A stretch of 64,000 nucleotides of DNA. Origin: Actinomycetota bacterium. GTDB taxonomy: Bacteria > Actinomycetota > Thermoleophilia > Solirubrobacterales > Solirubrobacteraceae. The stretch spans positions 122,721 through 186,720 of the forward strand of contig VAYS01000017.1 in NCBI GenBank assembly GCA_005883215.1, given 5' to 3'. Positions 34,555 through 42,067 of this stretch are shown one piece after another. How positions within the stretch are numbered: the first letter of the stretch is position 1; the number at the start of each line of letters is the position of its first letter. Position numbers and translations under genes: made by a program. The notes below the pieces were generated by a model. The model made no database searches and was not told where the DNA came from. It was given only the letters and a program-made list of their open reading frames with translations.

Positions 34555-34575
34555 TGTACGGGAGCCTGCCGTACA
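34555..34575. promoter_or_regulatory. Palindromic operator of the tacAT-like module
   Basis: TGTACGG (34555-34561) is the exact reverse complement of CCGTACA (34569-34575), spaced by 7 bases. The right arm overlaps the -10 box TACAAT (34572-34577), so a bound antitoxin would block RNA polymerase. This is the usual autorepression layout for ribbon-helix-helix antitoxins. Confidence 0.65.
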
Positions 34576-34577
34576 AT
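34572..34577 (+). promoter_or_regulatory. -10 box TACAAT of the tacAT-like operon
   Basis: TACAAT, close to the TATAAT consensus, ends 7 nt before ATG 34585. Transcription would begin at or next to the start codon, giving a leaderless toxin-antitoxin mRNA. Confidence 0.5.
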
Positions 34578-34584
34578 CGTGGGC

Positions 34585-34860
34585 ATGGCTAGCCGAGCAA
34601 GGTCGCGGCGAATCGAGATCCGCGTGACCGATGAGGAGCGGGTAGCCCAAGAAGCCGCCGCGGAGGCGCTTGGGGTCACGCTTAGCGAGTTCTACCGTCA
34701 GGCCGCGCGGGCCAGCGCCGAAGAGGTCCTGGCGGAGCGCTCGCGCGTCGTGCTCGACGACGACGAGGCGGCGCGGTTCCTCGATGCGCTCGACCATCCT
34801 GAGCGCTTCGAGGACGGACTTCGGCGGCTCGCCCAGCGCCCTCCGGTCTTGCCGTCGTGA
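34585..34860 (+). CDS. DUF1778 / TacA-like ribbon-helix-helix antitoxin
   Basis: A 91-residue protein. The N-terminus RSRRIEIRVTDEERVAQEAA and EALGVTLSEFYRQAA form the ribbon-helix-helix DNA-binding fold of DUF1778 antitoxins. The C-terminal half, VVLDDDEAARFLDALDHPER, is the toxin-neutralising tail typical of TacA. ATG 34585 was chosen over the in-frame GTG at 34579 because of the -10 box position. It overlaps the toxin gene by 4 bp (GTGA) and follows an inverted-repeat operator, so it probably represses its own promoter. Confidence 0.88.
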   Translation: MASRARSRRIEIRVTDEERVAQEAAAEALGVTLSEFYRQAARASAEEVLAERSRVVLDDDEAARFLDALDHPERFEDGLRRLAQRPPVLPS

Positions 34861-35387
34861 GTAAGCTGCGGCCGGTCGAGCCGCTCGACCCCGGTCGCCA
34901 TCACCTCACAGACTTCGAATGCGGCACGCCGGCGCTCGACCGTTGGCTGCGCGCGTACGCCGGCCAGCCCCAGCGCCGCGACGTCGCTCGCACCTTCGTT
35001 GCCGTCGACGAGGGGCTGCCAGTCCTCGGCTACTACACGCTCGTTGCGGGACAGATCGAGCACGTCACCGCGTCCGAAGCGGCGCGCGCCGGCGTCTCGC
35101 GGCACTACCCGATTCCGGTCTGCGTGCTGGCCAGGCTTGCGGTCACCAGCTCCTGGCAGGGCCAGGGGCTCGGAAGCGCCCTCTTGCGCGACGCTCTTCG
35201 GCGAGTCCTCGGGGCAGCCGAGGAGATCGGCATCCGCGCCGTCCTCGTCCACGCCATCGACGAGGACGCCGGCGGCTTCTATCGCCGCTATGGCTTCGAA
35301 CCCGCCACCGCCGACGGTCTTACCCTGATGGTCGCGCTGGAGGCCGTTCGCACCCAACTGACGGGCTGGCGCCCATCCGGTCGCTGA
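34857..35387 (+). CDS. TacT-like GNAT acetyltransferase toxin
   Basis: A 176-residue GNAT protein of the TacT/AtaT kind: HHLTDFECGTPALDRWLRAY, ARTFVAVDEGLPVLGYYTLV, YPIPVCVLARLAVTSSWQGQ, the acetyl-CoA loop QGQGLGSALL and GGFYRRYGFEPA with the catalytic-type tyrosine. These toxins acetylate aminoacyl-tRNAs and stop translation; their antitoxin is the preceding DUF1778 protein. GTG start in a GTGA overlap. The module sits as an independent cassette between two glycosyltransferase genes. Confidence 0.9.
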   Translation: MSKLRPVEPLDPGRHHLTDFECGTPALDRWLRAYAGQPQRRDVARTFVAVDEGLPVLGYYTLVAGQIEHVTASEAARAGVSRHYPIPVCVLARLAVTSSWQGQGLGSALLRDALRRVLGAAEEIGIRAVLVHAIDEDAGGFYRRYGFEPATADGLTLMVALEAVRTQLTGWRPSGR

Positions 35388-35433
35388 TGCGCCGGCGACT
35401 GCGCGCACGGATCGTGGCTCGGGAAGGCAGTCG

Positions 35434-36558
35434 ATGAGCGCTGCCGACGACCGGCCGGTCCTGTTCGTCACCGGCCACGCTCCGGCCGACCGCACGGGGG
35501 CGTTCGGGCGGCTGCACGAGCGCGAGGGGGTGCACTTCGCCCGGTTCGGCGGGCGCCGGGCCCACGGGGGGCCCGAGGACCCCGAGCTCCGCGCGCCCTG
35601 CCAGCGCATCGCCCAGCGCGACGCCTTCGCCCTCGCCGGCTCGGGCGACTATCGGGCGGTCATCTGCGGTACGGCCGGGCGCCTGGCGCTGCCCGGGGCC
35701 TGGCGGGGGGCGCGGCGGGCGCGGGTGCCGTTCCTGTTATGGGCGTCGCTGTGGGCCCACCCGCGCACGGCGGTGCACCTGCTCGGCTATCCGCTCGTGC
35801 GTCGGATCTACGCCGACGCCGATGCCGTCGTCGCCTATGGGAGCCACGTCGCCGCCTATGTGTCAGCGCGCGGAGCGCGCAATATTCATCTCGCCCCCCA
35901 GGCGGTGGACAACGATTTCTGGGCGGCGCCGGCCGACCCCGAGCCGCCGCCCGACGGGACCTTCCGGGCGTTGTTTGTGGGAAGACCCGGGCGGGAAAAA
36001 GGTCTACGGGTGTTGCTCGAGGCCTGGCGTGCGTCGGGTCTGGTGGCACCCAACGCCGCGCTCGTCCTCGTCGGCGAGGGGCCCCCACCCCCTTGGGTTC
36101 CCGCCGGCGGCGCGGTGTTTTGCGTGGGGGAGCGCCCGCCCCAGGACGTGCGCAACTTCTACGCCGGCGCCGACGTTGTGGTCATGCCATCGATTTCCAC
36201 GCCCACGTTCCGTGAGCCGTGGGGTCTGGTGGCCAACGAAGCGATGAACCAGGGGACCCCCGTGATCGCCTCCGATGCCGTCGGCGCCGTCGCCGGCGGA
36301 CTGGTGCGCCATGAGCGCAATGGCCTGGTCGTCGGTGCGGGGGACGGGGCGGCGCTGGCGGGCGCGCTGCGGCGTCTGTTCGACGATGCCGGGCTGCGGG
36401 CGCGGCTGGGCGCCGCGGCAAGGCGCGACGTGGCCGCCTTTACCTGGTCGGCGTGGGCCGCGGGGTTCTCGGCCGCCCTGGCCAGCGTCGGGGCCTCGCG
36501 GGCCGGGGCGTTGGGCGCTCAGGCCCCGCGCGGCGGGGCCTGGGGCGAGGATTGCTAG
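35434..36558 (+). CDS. GT4-like glycosyltransferase
   Basis: A 374-residue GT-B enzyme: PVLFVTGHAPADRTGAFGRL, VPFLLWASLWAHPRTAVHLL, ADAVVAYGSHVAAYVSARGA in the acceptor domain; ALFVGRPGREKGLRVLLEAW, PSISTPTFREPWGLVANEAM and NQGTPVIASDAVGAVAGGLV in the donor domain. The C-terminal 25 residues are low complexity. It starts 46 bp after the toxin gene. Substrate unknown. Confidence 0.82.
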   Translation: MSAADDRPVLFVTGHAPADRTGAFGRLHEREGVHFARFGGRRAHGGPEDPELRAPCQRIAQRDAFALAGSGDYRAVICGTAGRLALPGAWRGARRARVPFLLWASLWAHPRTAVHLLGYPLVRRIYADADAVVAYGSHVAAYVSARGARNIHLAPQAVDNDFWAAPADPEPPPDGTFRALFVGRPGREKGLRVLLEAWRASGLVAPNAALVLVGEGPPPPWVPAGGAVFCVGERPPQDVRNFYAGADVVVMPSISTPTFREPWGLVANEAMNQGTPVIASDAVGAVAGGLVRHERNGLVVGAGDGAALAGALRRLFDDAGLRARLGAAARRDVAAFTWSAWAAGFSAALASVGASRAGALGAQAPRGGAWGEDC

Positions 36559-36649
36559 CGTGGGCCGGCGACTCTGTTCCCCCGGCCCCGCCTGCGCCGT
36601 CTGCGCGGCGGGCCCCCGAGCGCCCGCGGGAGGGCGCCGTTCGCAGCTC

Positions 36650-37201
36650 ATGCGCGCACTTGGCTTCGTGACCGCAACCCCTCGCTCGCTGCGCGCCGCG
36701 CCGGTGGTCGGAGCCGTGGCCGCTGCGCTGTTGATCGGCGCGCCGCCCGCGCTGGCCAACCGCGGCGACGACATCATCCGGGAGTGCCTGGCCAAGGACA
36801 AGGTCACCGGCACCTACAGCCAGGCCGACTACGCCTACGCGCTCGCCCACCTGCCCGCCGACGTCGACGAGTACTCCGACTGCCGGGCGGTGATCACGCG
36901 GGCCAAGCTGGCCTCCGCGGCCGGCGCCCCGGCGCCGGGCGCCGGCGTGGCGGGCGGCAACCCGTTGGACTCGGCCAGCCCCGGCGAGCGCCAGGCGGTG
37001 GCGCAGGCCCAGCGGCGTCGCCCGGTCCAGATCGCCCCTGGCCAGACGCCGGTGGCGCCGGACGTACCGATCCGCACCGCCTCGTTCCTCAACACGCTGC
37101 CCACCCCGCTCGCCATCGCCCTCGCCGTTATGGCGGCCTGCGCGCTGCTGAGCGCGGCGGCGCCGCTGCGTCGACTTGTCCGCTCACGCCGTCTCCGCTG
37201 A
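36650..37201 (+). CDS. Secreted or membrane-anchored small protein with paired cysteines
   Basis: A 183-residue protein. Residues 1-36 form a signal peptide (basic MRALGFVTATPRSLRAAP, hydrophobic VVGAVAAALLIGAPPALA, A-x-A cut site). The mature part begins NRGDDIIRECLAKDKVTGTY with a matching second cysteine in DVDEYSDCRAVITRAKLA, then a proline/alanine-rich stretch and a C-terminal helix TPLAIALAVMAACALLSAAA followed by RRLVRSRRLR. So it is probably anchored with its Cys domain outside. Function unknown. It overlaps the O-antigen ligase gene by 26 bp. Confidence 0.7.
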   Translation: MRALGFVTATPRSLRAAPVVGAVAAALLIGAPPALANRGDDIIRECLAKDKVTGTYSQADYAYALAHLPADVDEYSDCRAVITRAKLASAAGAPAPGAGVAGGNPLDSASPGERQAVAQAQRRRPVQIAPGQTPVAPDVPIRTASFLNTLPTPLAIALAVMAACALLSAAAPLRRLVRSRRLR

Positions 37202-39755
37202 CCCCGGGCGCGGTGGCGCTGCGCCCGATGCCCGTCGCCTGGGCGCGAGCGTCGTCCTCGGCGCGGCGGTCGGGGCCGGCCTGGCGGCGATCGCCTTTGC
37301 CGCCAAGGGGGGCCTGGAGCTAGACCCGACCGCCACGGTCGAGATCGTGCTCACCCTCGGGGCCGGCCTGATCGTGGCCGCCTCGCTGCTGGCCACCGAG
37401 CTGCGTCCCCGCTACGGGCTGGGAACGGTCATGGCATTCGCGCTTCTGGCCGCGCTCACCGGCGCCTCGGTGCTGTGGTCGGTGCAGCCGTCGGACTCGT
37501 GGATCGAGAGCGGGCGCACGTTCGCCTACCTGGCCGTGTTCGGCATCGCGATGGCCTTGGTGCGCTGGGTGCCGGCCCGCTGGTCGAGTGTGGTGGTGGG
37601 GATCCTGATCGCCGGCGTGGCGGTGTGCGGGTGGGCGCTGCTCACCAAGGTGTTCCCCGACGACCTCAACCCCCATGAGATCTACGCCCGGCTGCGCCAG
37701 CCGTACGGCTACTGGAACTCGGTCGGGCTGACCGCGGCCATGGCCGTCCCCGCCGCGCTGTGGCTGGGCACGAGGCGAGGGCGGCACGCGGGGCTGACCG
37801 CCCTGGCGTTTCCCGCACTGGGGGTGCTGCTCGTGGCGATGATGCTCTCCTACTCGCGCGGGTCGCTGGTGGCCATGCTCCTGGGCTGCGCGCTGTGGTT
37901 CGCCGCCGTGCCACGGCGCCTGCGCGGAGCGGCGGTGCTCGGCGTGTCCGCCTTGGGCGCGGCGCCGATCGTGGCGTGGGTGTTCTCGACCGACACGTTG
38001 ACCAAGAACCGCATCGACCCTGGGCTGCGCGCCGACGCCGGGCACGAGCTGGGCGTGCTGCTGGTGCTGATGGTGGGCCTGCTGCTGGCCGCCGGACTGA
38101 TGGTCGGGTTCCTGGCCGACCGCCGCCCGCTGGGCCACCGCGCCCAGCGCCAGGTGGGGATCGCCCTGCTGGTCGCGCTGGCGCTGGTGCCGGTGGGGGT
38201 GGCGGCCGGGCTGGCCTCCAGCCACCGCGGCCTGACCGGCACGATCTCCCACGACTGGAACAGCCTCACCAACCCCAACGCGCGCACCCCGCCCAACGAC
38301 CCCAGCCGTCTGACCGCGGTGGCCAGCGTGCGCGCGCGCTACTGGAACGAGGCGCTGGAGATCTTTCGCGATCACCCGGTGGCCGGAGTGGGGGCGGACG
38401 GCTACGCGACCGCCCGCCTGCGCTATCGCAACAACGTGCTGCAGGTCCACCACGCCCACGGCTACGTGGTGCAGACCCTGTCCGACCTCGGGCTGGTGGG
38501 GGCCGGGGTGACGCTCTTGCTGCTGGCCGCCTGGGTGCTGGCCGCGCTGCGCTCCAGCGCCCCGTTCGGCTGGCCCGGCCCGGCGCGCGGGCGCCTGGGC
38601 CTGGGCTTGCTCGCGCGCCTGTCGGGCGAGGCGCGACCGGGGGCCGGCGAGGCGGCGGAGGCTGAGGCCTCCGGCGGCCCCGCGACGCCCGCGACGCCGG
38701 CGGGAGCAGGCGCGACGGTCGCCGGGACGCTCCCGCCGATGGCGGGCGCCGACCCGTCGGCCGATCCGGCCCAGGGTGCCGGGGGCTCGGGCTCGGTGGC
38801 CCCCGCGGCGACCACCGCCTCGCCCCTTCCCTCCTCGGCGCCGGCTCCGGGGGCGACCGGCGCCCAGCACCCCTCCGGAGCGCCCTCGAGCGCCTGGTCG
38901 CCCAACGGGGTCGATGGTGGGGTCGCGGCGGCCCAGCCCGTCCCGGGACGCGGCTGGCGCGCCGAGCTGCCCGCCGAGCAGATCGGCCTCATCACGCTGC
39001 TCTCGATCGTGCTGATCTTCGGCTTGCATTCGCTCGTCGACTGGACGTGGATCGTTCCGGGCAACGCCTGCGTGGCGCTCCTGGCGGCGGGCTGGCTCGC
39101 CGGGCGGGGCCCCCTCTCGGGCCCGGGCGTCCTGCGGCGAGTCGGCGGCCGCGTGGCAGCTCCGCGCCCAGCCGGAGCCTCGCTGCCCGAGCGCGCCCTG
39201 GCCGCGGTCGGCGCGCGCCCGGGGACCTGGCTGGCGGCGACGCTGGTGGTGATCGTGGCCTTGATGCTCGCGGTCTCGGAGTGGCAGCCACTTCGCTCCA
39301 CCCAGGCGGTCGACCACGCCTTCGCCGCGCTCCAGCGACACGACCTGCGCGCGGCAATCCAGGACGCCGTCGATGCCGACGGGCGCAACCCCCTGTCCGT
39401 CGATCCGTTGTTCGATCAGGCAGTGATCTACACCAGCGCCCAGAACCCCGGTGCCGCCCGCGCCGCGCTCGTGCGGGCGGTCGAGCGCCAGCCTGCCAAC
39501 CCGCAAACGTGGATCCGCCTCGGCGAGTTCGACCTCGACCAGCGCAGCGACACGCAGAGCGCGTTTAGCGAGCTGCGCCCGGCGCTGTACCTCGACCCGC
39601 GCTCCTACCAGGCGATCGGCGACTTCCTCACCGTGATCAGGCGCATGGGCGGAACGGCGCCGCCGACGGTGACCCCGGGGCAGACGGCGCCTCCCGTGAC
39701 CTTGCCTTCCACGGCTCCGCAGGCCGCGCGTTCGCCCAAGCCGGCCGGACACTAG
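37176..39755 (+). CDS. O-antigen ligase/polymerase-like membrane protein with TPR-like tail
   Basis: An 859-residue protein. Residues 20-460 hold 10-11 membrane helices and the Wzy_C/O-antigen ligase features MMLSYSRGSLVAMLLGCALW, RYWNEALEIFRDHPVAGVGA and VHHAHGYVVQTLSDLGLVGA. Residues 480-590 are a low-complexity Ala/Gly/Pro/Ser-rich loop. Two more helices follow, then a soluble tail with TPR-like repeats (YTSAQNPGAARAALVRAVER, NPQTWIRLGEFDLDQRSD). It probably transfers or polymerises the exported glycan on the outer membrane face. TTG start. Confidence 0.82.
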   Translation: MSAHAVSADPGRGGAAPDARRLGASVVLGAAVGAGLAAIAFAAKGGLELDPTATVEIVLTLGAGLIVAASLLATELRPRYGLGTVMAFALLAALTGASVLWSVQPSDSWIESGRTFAYLAVFGIAMALVRWVPARWSSVVVGILIAGVAVCGWALLTKVFPDDLNPHEIYARLRQPYGYWNSVGLTAAMAVPAALWLGTRRGRHAGLTALAFPALGVLLVAMMLSYSRGSLVAMLLGCALWFAAVPRRLRGAAVLGVSALGAAPIVAWVFSTDTLTKNRIDPGLRADAGHELGVLLVLMVGLLLAAGLMVGFLADRRPLGHRAQRQVGIALLVALALVPVGVAAGLASSHRGLTGTISHDWNSLTNPNARTPPNDPSRLTAVASVRARYWNEALEIFRDHPVAGVGADGYATARLRYRNNVLQVHHAHGYVVQTLSDLGLVGAGVTLLLLAAWVLAALRSSAPFGWPGPARGRLGLGLLARLSGEARPGAGEAAEAEASGGPATPATPAGAGATVAGTLPPMAGADPSADPAQGAGGSGSVAPAATTASPLPSSAPAPGATGAQHPSGAPSSAWSPNGVDGGVAAAQPVPGRGWRAELPAEQIGLITLLSIVLIFGLHSLVDWTWIVPGNACVALLAAGWLAGRGPLSGPGVLRRVGGRVAAPRPAGASLPERALAAVGARPGTWLAATLVVIVALMLAVSEWQPLRSTQAVDHAFAALQRHDLRAAIQDAVDADGRNPLSVDPLFDQAVIYTSAQNPGAARAALVRAVERQPANPQTWIRLGEFDLDQRSDTQSAFSELRPALYLDPRSYQAIGDFLTVIRRMGGTAPPTVTPGQTAPPVTLPSTAPQAARSPKPAGH
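38640..38935 (+). repeat. Low-complexity Ala/Gly/Pro/Ser-coding segment in the ligase gene
   Basis: About 100 codons rich in GCC, GGC, CCG and TCG encode a flexible loop between the membrane domain and the last helices of the O-antigen ligase. No exact tandem unit is seen, but composition is strongly biased. It is absent from typical ligases. Confidence 0.6.
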
Positions 39756-39757
39756 CG

Positions 39758-41794
39758 GTGGGCCGAGGCTCACTCCCCGCCCGCACCCTGACGGGCCTGC
39801 TGGCCGGAATCTCCTGCCTGCTCGCTCTGCCGGGCGCCGCCGGCGCCTCGGGATCACAGGAATCGATGTTCCAGGACGACAAGCTGCTCGTCTACGCGCG
39901 CCCGTCGACGGTGGCGCGCACGCTCGACACCCTGCGCTCGCTCGGGGTCCAGCGGGTGCGCGTGTCTCTGTTCTGGGGCGTGGTTGCACCCTCGCCCAAG
40001 TCGACGCACCGCCCGCATTTCGACGCCGCCGATCCCGATGCCTACCCGCGCGGCGCCTGGGACCGCTACGACGCGGTGATCAGGCTGGCGCGGGCCCGCG
40101 GCATCGACGTCAACTTCAACGTCACCAGCCCCTGTCCGTTCTGGGCCACCGGCCACCCCCGGCGGCGCGACATCTGGAAGGACTACACCCCCTCGGCCCG
40201 TGAATTCCGCCTGTTCGTGCAGGCGGTCGGGCGCCGCTACGCGGGCAACTGGGTGCCCGGACGCGGGGCGGTGGGCTCGGCGCCGGCGTCCGCCGGCGGC
40301 CCGGGGTCGGGCGCCGCGGAGGGGCGCAGCGCCGCGGCGGCGGGAGGCCTCCGGGCCGCCTCTGTGCTCGATCAGCCCCTTCCCCAGCCGCCCCCGCCCC
40401 CTCCGTCGGTCCCCACCCCGCCCGGCACCCCGGGATCGGGCGGTACGGGCGGCTCGGGCGGCTCCGGCGGATCGGGTGGCTCTGGGGGCTCGCCGAGCGC
40501 CGGGGGCTCGTCCACGGGGGGCGCCTCGACCGCGGCCTCGACGGGAACGGTGAGCACACCGGAGGCGCTTGCGCGCGTCGACTACTGGTCCATCTGGAAC
40601 GAGCCCAACCAGCCGGGCTGGCTCTCGCCGCAGTGGATCCGGGTGGGTGGCCGCTTCGTCGAGTCCTCGCCGGCGATCTACCGCTCGATGGTCGATGCGG
40701 CGGTCGCCGGGCTGGCGCTCAGCGGACATACCCGCGGCAACGACACGATCCTGGTCGGCGAGACCGCCCCCAAGGGGCTCAACGTCCAGGGCACGACGCG
40801 CGCGATCAAGCCGATGCCGTTCATCCGCAGCCTCTACTGCCTGGACGCCCACTCCCACTTCCTACACGGGGCGGCGGCCCGCGCGCAGCGCTGCCCGACC
40901 ACCGCCGCGCAGATTCGCGCCTTTCCCCGCCAGCACCCGGGGCTGTTCTACGCCACCGGCTGGGCCCACCACCCCTACGAGCTGAGCTTCGCTCCCACCC
41001 GGGTACCACCCGACCGCGACTACGTCACCATCGCCAACCTCCACAAGCTGGAGACGGCGCTCGACCTGCTCATGCGCCGCTACGGCGTGCGCCGGGCGCC
41101 GATGCCGCTGTACCTCACCGAGTACGGCTACCTCACCAACCCGCCCACCCCGCTGGGCATCTCGCTCACCCGCCAGGCGGACTACATCGACGAGTCGGAG
41201 TTCATCACCTCCTTTGACCCCCGCGTGAGGGCGCTCTCGCAGTTCCTGCTGCGCGACGACCGGCCCAAGCCGGGGATCCGCGACAGGGTGCGCGCCTACG
41301 GGGGAACGTTCCAGACGGGGCTTGAGTTTCTCGACGGCCGTCGCAAGCCGGGCTTCGCGGCCTACCGGCTGCCGATCTTCCTGCCCTCGACGACGGTTTC
41401 GCGCGGTGGCTCGGTGCTGGTGTGGGGTCTGCTTCGCCCGGCGCCCAGCGGCACCCACCAGCGCGCCCAGATCCAGTTCAGCTCGGGCGGCGCGTTTCGC
41501 ACCGTGGACACGGTCACCAGGCGGGGCTACCTTGCCGCCGTGAATCGGCGGAAGCTCCTCCGAAAACTGCTTCGCGGGGATGTCAACAACGTTGCGTTCG
41601 CAGATCTCCAGGAGCTCGTCGAGGGCCTGGGATTTGAGCTGGGACGCGTAAGCGGAAGCCATCACATCTACTCGCATCCCGACCTCCCGGAACTGATCAA
41701 TCTGCAGCAGGTCAGAGGCGAGGCCAAGCCGTATCAGGTGCGTCAGGTTGTGCGTTTGGTCGAGCGCTACCGTTTGCGTCTGAAAGGCCGATGA
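39758..41794 (+). CDS. Secreted glycoside hydrolase fused in frame to HicA (disrupted 3' end)
   Basis: A 678-codon frame. Residues 1-30 are a signal peptide. The hydrolase is a clan GH-A-like TIM barrel: VQRVRVSLFWGVVAP, DVNFNVTSPCPFWATG, acid/base E282 in WSIWNEPNQPGW, TGWAHHPYE, and nucleophile E455 in LYLTEYGYLTNPP. Residues 167-268 form a Pro/Gly/Ser-rich insert just before E282. After about residue 590 the normal beta-sandwich end is replaced by a complete HicA toxin (595-678). The hydrolase would trim or remodel a surface glycan. Start is GTG, 2 bp after the ligase stop. Confidence 0.8.
   Translation: MGRGSLPARTLTGLLAGISCLLALPGAAGASGSQESMFQDDKLLVYARPSTVARTLDTLRSLGVQRVRVSLFWGVVAPSPKSTHRPHFDAADPDAYPRGAWDRYDAVIRLARARGIDVNFNVTSPCPFWATGHPRRRDIWKDYTPSAREFRLFVQAVGRRYAGNWVPGRGAVGSAPASAGGPGSGAAEGRSAAAAGGLRAASVLDQPLPQPPPPPPSVPTPPGTPGSGGTGGSGGSGGSGGSGGSPSAGGSSTGGASTAASTGTVSTPEALARVDYWSIWNEPNQPGWLSPQWIRVGGRFVESSPAIYRSMVDAAVAGLALSGHTRGNDTILVGETAPKGLNVQGTTRAIKPMPFIRSLYCLDAHSHFLHGAAARAQRCPTTAAQIRAFPRQHPGLFYATGWAHHPYELSFAPTRVPPDRDYVTIANLHKLETALDLLMRRYGVRRAPMPLYLTEYGYLTNPPTPLGISLTRQADYIDESEFITSFDPRVRALSQFLLRDDRPKPGIRDRVRAYGGTFQTGLEFLDGRRKPGFAAYRLPIFLPSTTVSRGGSVLVWGLLRPAPSGTHQRAQIQFSSGGAFRTVDTVTRRGYLAAVNRRKLLRKLLRGDVNNVAFADLQELVEGLGFELGRVSGSHHIYSHPDLPELINLQQVRGEAKPYQVRQVVRLVERYRLRLKGR
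40375..40500 (+). repeat. Pro-run and Gly-Gly-Ser tandem codons inside the hydrolase gene
   Basis: A run of CCC/CCG codons (six prolines in a row) is followed by imperfect GGCGGCTCN tandem units encoding GGSGGSGGSGGSGGS. The 9-base unit is prone to slippage, so length may vary between strains. It extends a loop next to the catalytic acid. Confidence 0.75.
41528..41533 (+). promoter_or_regulatory. -10 hexamer TACCTT for hicA inside the hydrolase gene
   Basis: TACCTT ends 6 nt before GTG 41540, the leaderless spacing used elsewhere here. It suggests that hicA keeps its own promoter even though it lies in frame within the hydrolase reading frame. Confidence 0.45.
41540..41794 (+). CDS. hicA: HicA-like mRNA interferase toxin
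   Basis: An 84-residue protein from an internal GTG. It has the HicA double-stranded-RNA-binding fold: KLLRKLLRGDVNNVAFADLQ, LVEGLGFELGRVSGSHHIYS with the catalytic-type histidine after GS, and INLQQVRGEAKPYQVRQVVR. HicA toxins cut mRNA. The coding style (AAA, TTG, GTT codons) is lower in GC than the hydrolase before it. Its stop overlaps the hicB start (ATGA). It may also be made as the C-terminal part of the hydrolase fusion, which would normally be exported and thus harmless or misplaced. Confidence 0.88.
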   Translation: MNRRKLLRKLLRGDVNNVAFADLQELVEGLGFELGRVSGSHHIYSHPDLPELINLQQVRGEAKPYQVRQVVRLVERYRLRLKGR

Positions 41795-42006
41795 GCGACT
41801 ACCACATCAATCTCTTCTACAGCGACGAGGACGGCGGCTACATCGCCGATGTGCCCGACCTCGACGGATGCTCGGCGTTCGGCGCATCCCCCGAGCAGGC
41901 CCTCGCCGAGCTCCAGCAGGCCAAGGAAGCGTGGCTTGCCGCCGCGCGCGACGCTGGTCGTCCGATCCCGGAGCCTCAATACCGCCCGGCGATCTACTCG
42001 CGGTAG
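41791..42006 (+). CDS. hicB: HicB-like antitoxin
   Basis: A 71-residue partial RNase-H-fold protein: YHINLFYSDEDGGYIADVPD, LDGCSAFGASPEQALAELQQ and the KEAWLAAARDAGRPIPEPQY ending. This is the short HicB form without an extra DNA-binding domain, so autorepression would need the HicA-HicB complex or another factor. It binds and blocks HicA. ATGA overlap with hicA confirms the pair. Confidence 0.9.
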   Translation: MSDYHINLFYSDEDGGYIADVPDLDGCSAFGASPEQALAELQQAKEAWLAAARDAGRPIPEPQYRPAIYSR

Positions 42007-42007
42007 A

Positions 42008-42061
42008 TCTCTCGCCGAGCGGGCGCCGGCCAGCCGCGCGGTCAGGGTCCGGGCGCGGTAG
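42008..42061 (+). pseudogene. Probable detached 3' end of the glycoside hydrolase gene
   Basis: Right after hicB, in the same frame as the hydrolase (frame of 39758), there are 17 codons ending SLAERAPASRAVRVRAR and a stop at 42059-42061. SRAVxVxxR is a usual way for these beta-sandwich domains to end. It looks like the original tail of the hydrolase, cut off by the hicAB insertion. Short length makes this a judgement call. Confidence 0.45.
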
Positions 42062-42067
42062 GGCCTC

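Noticed and set aside
34579..34584. GTG at 34579 as the antitoxin start
   Set aside because: It would leave only one base after the TACAAT box, and family members begin at the later ATG.
38640..38935. CRISPR-like or minisatellite array in the ligase gene
   Set aside because: Composition bias only; there is no regular repeat/spacer unit and the frame stays open as a protein loop.
40432..40500. Mobile-element target repeats in the hydrolase gene
   Set aside because: The repeats are 9-base in-frame GGS codon units inside an open frame, far from the hicAB junction.
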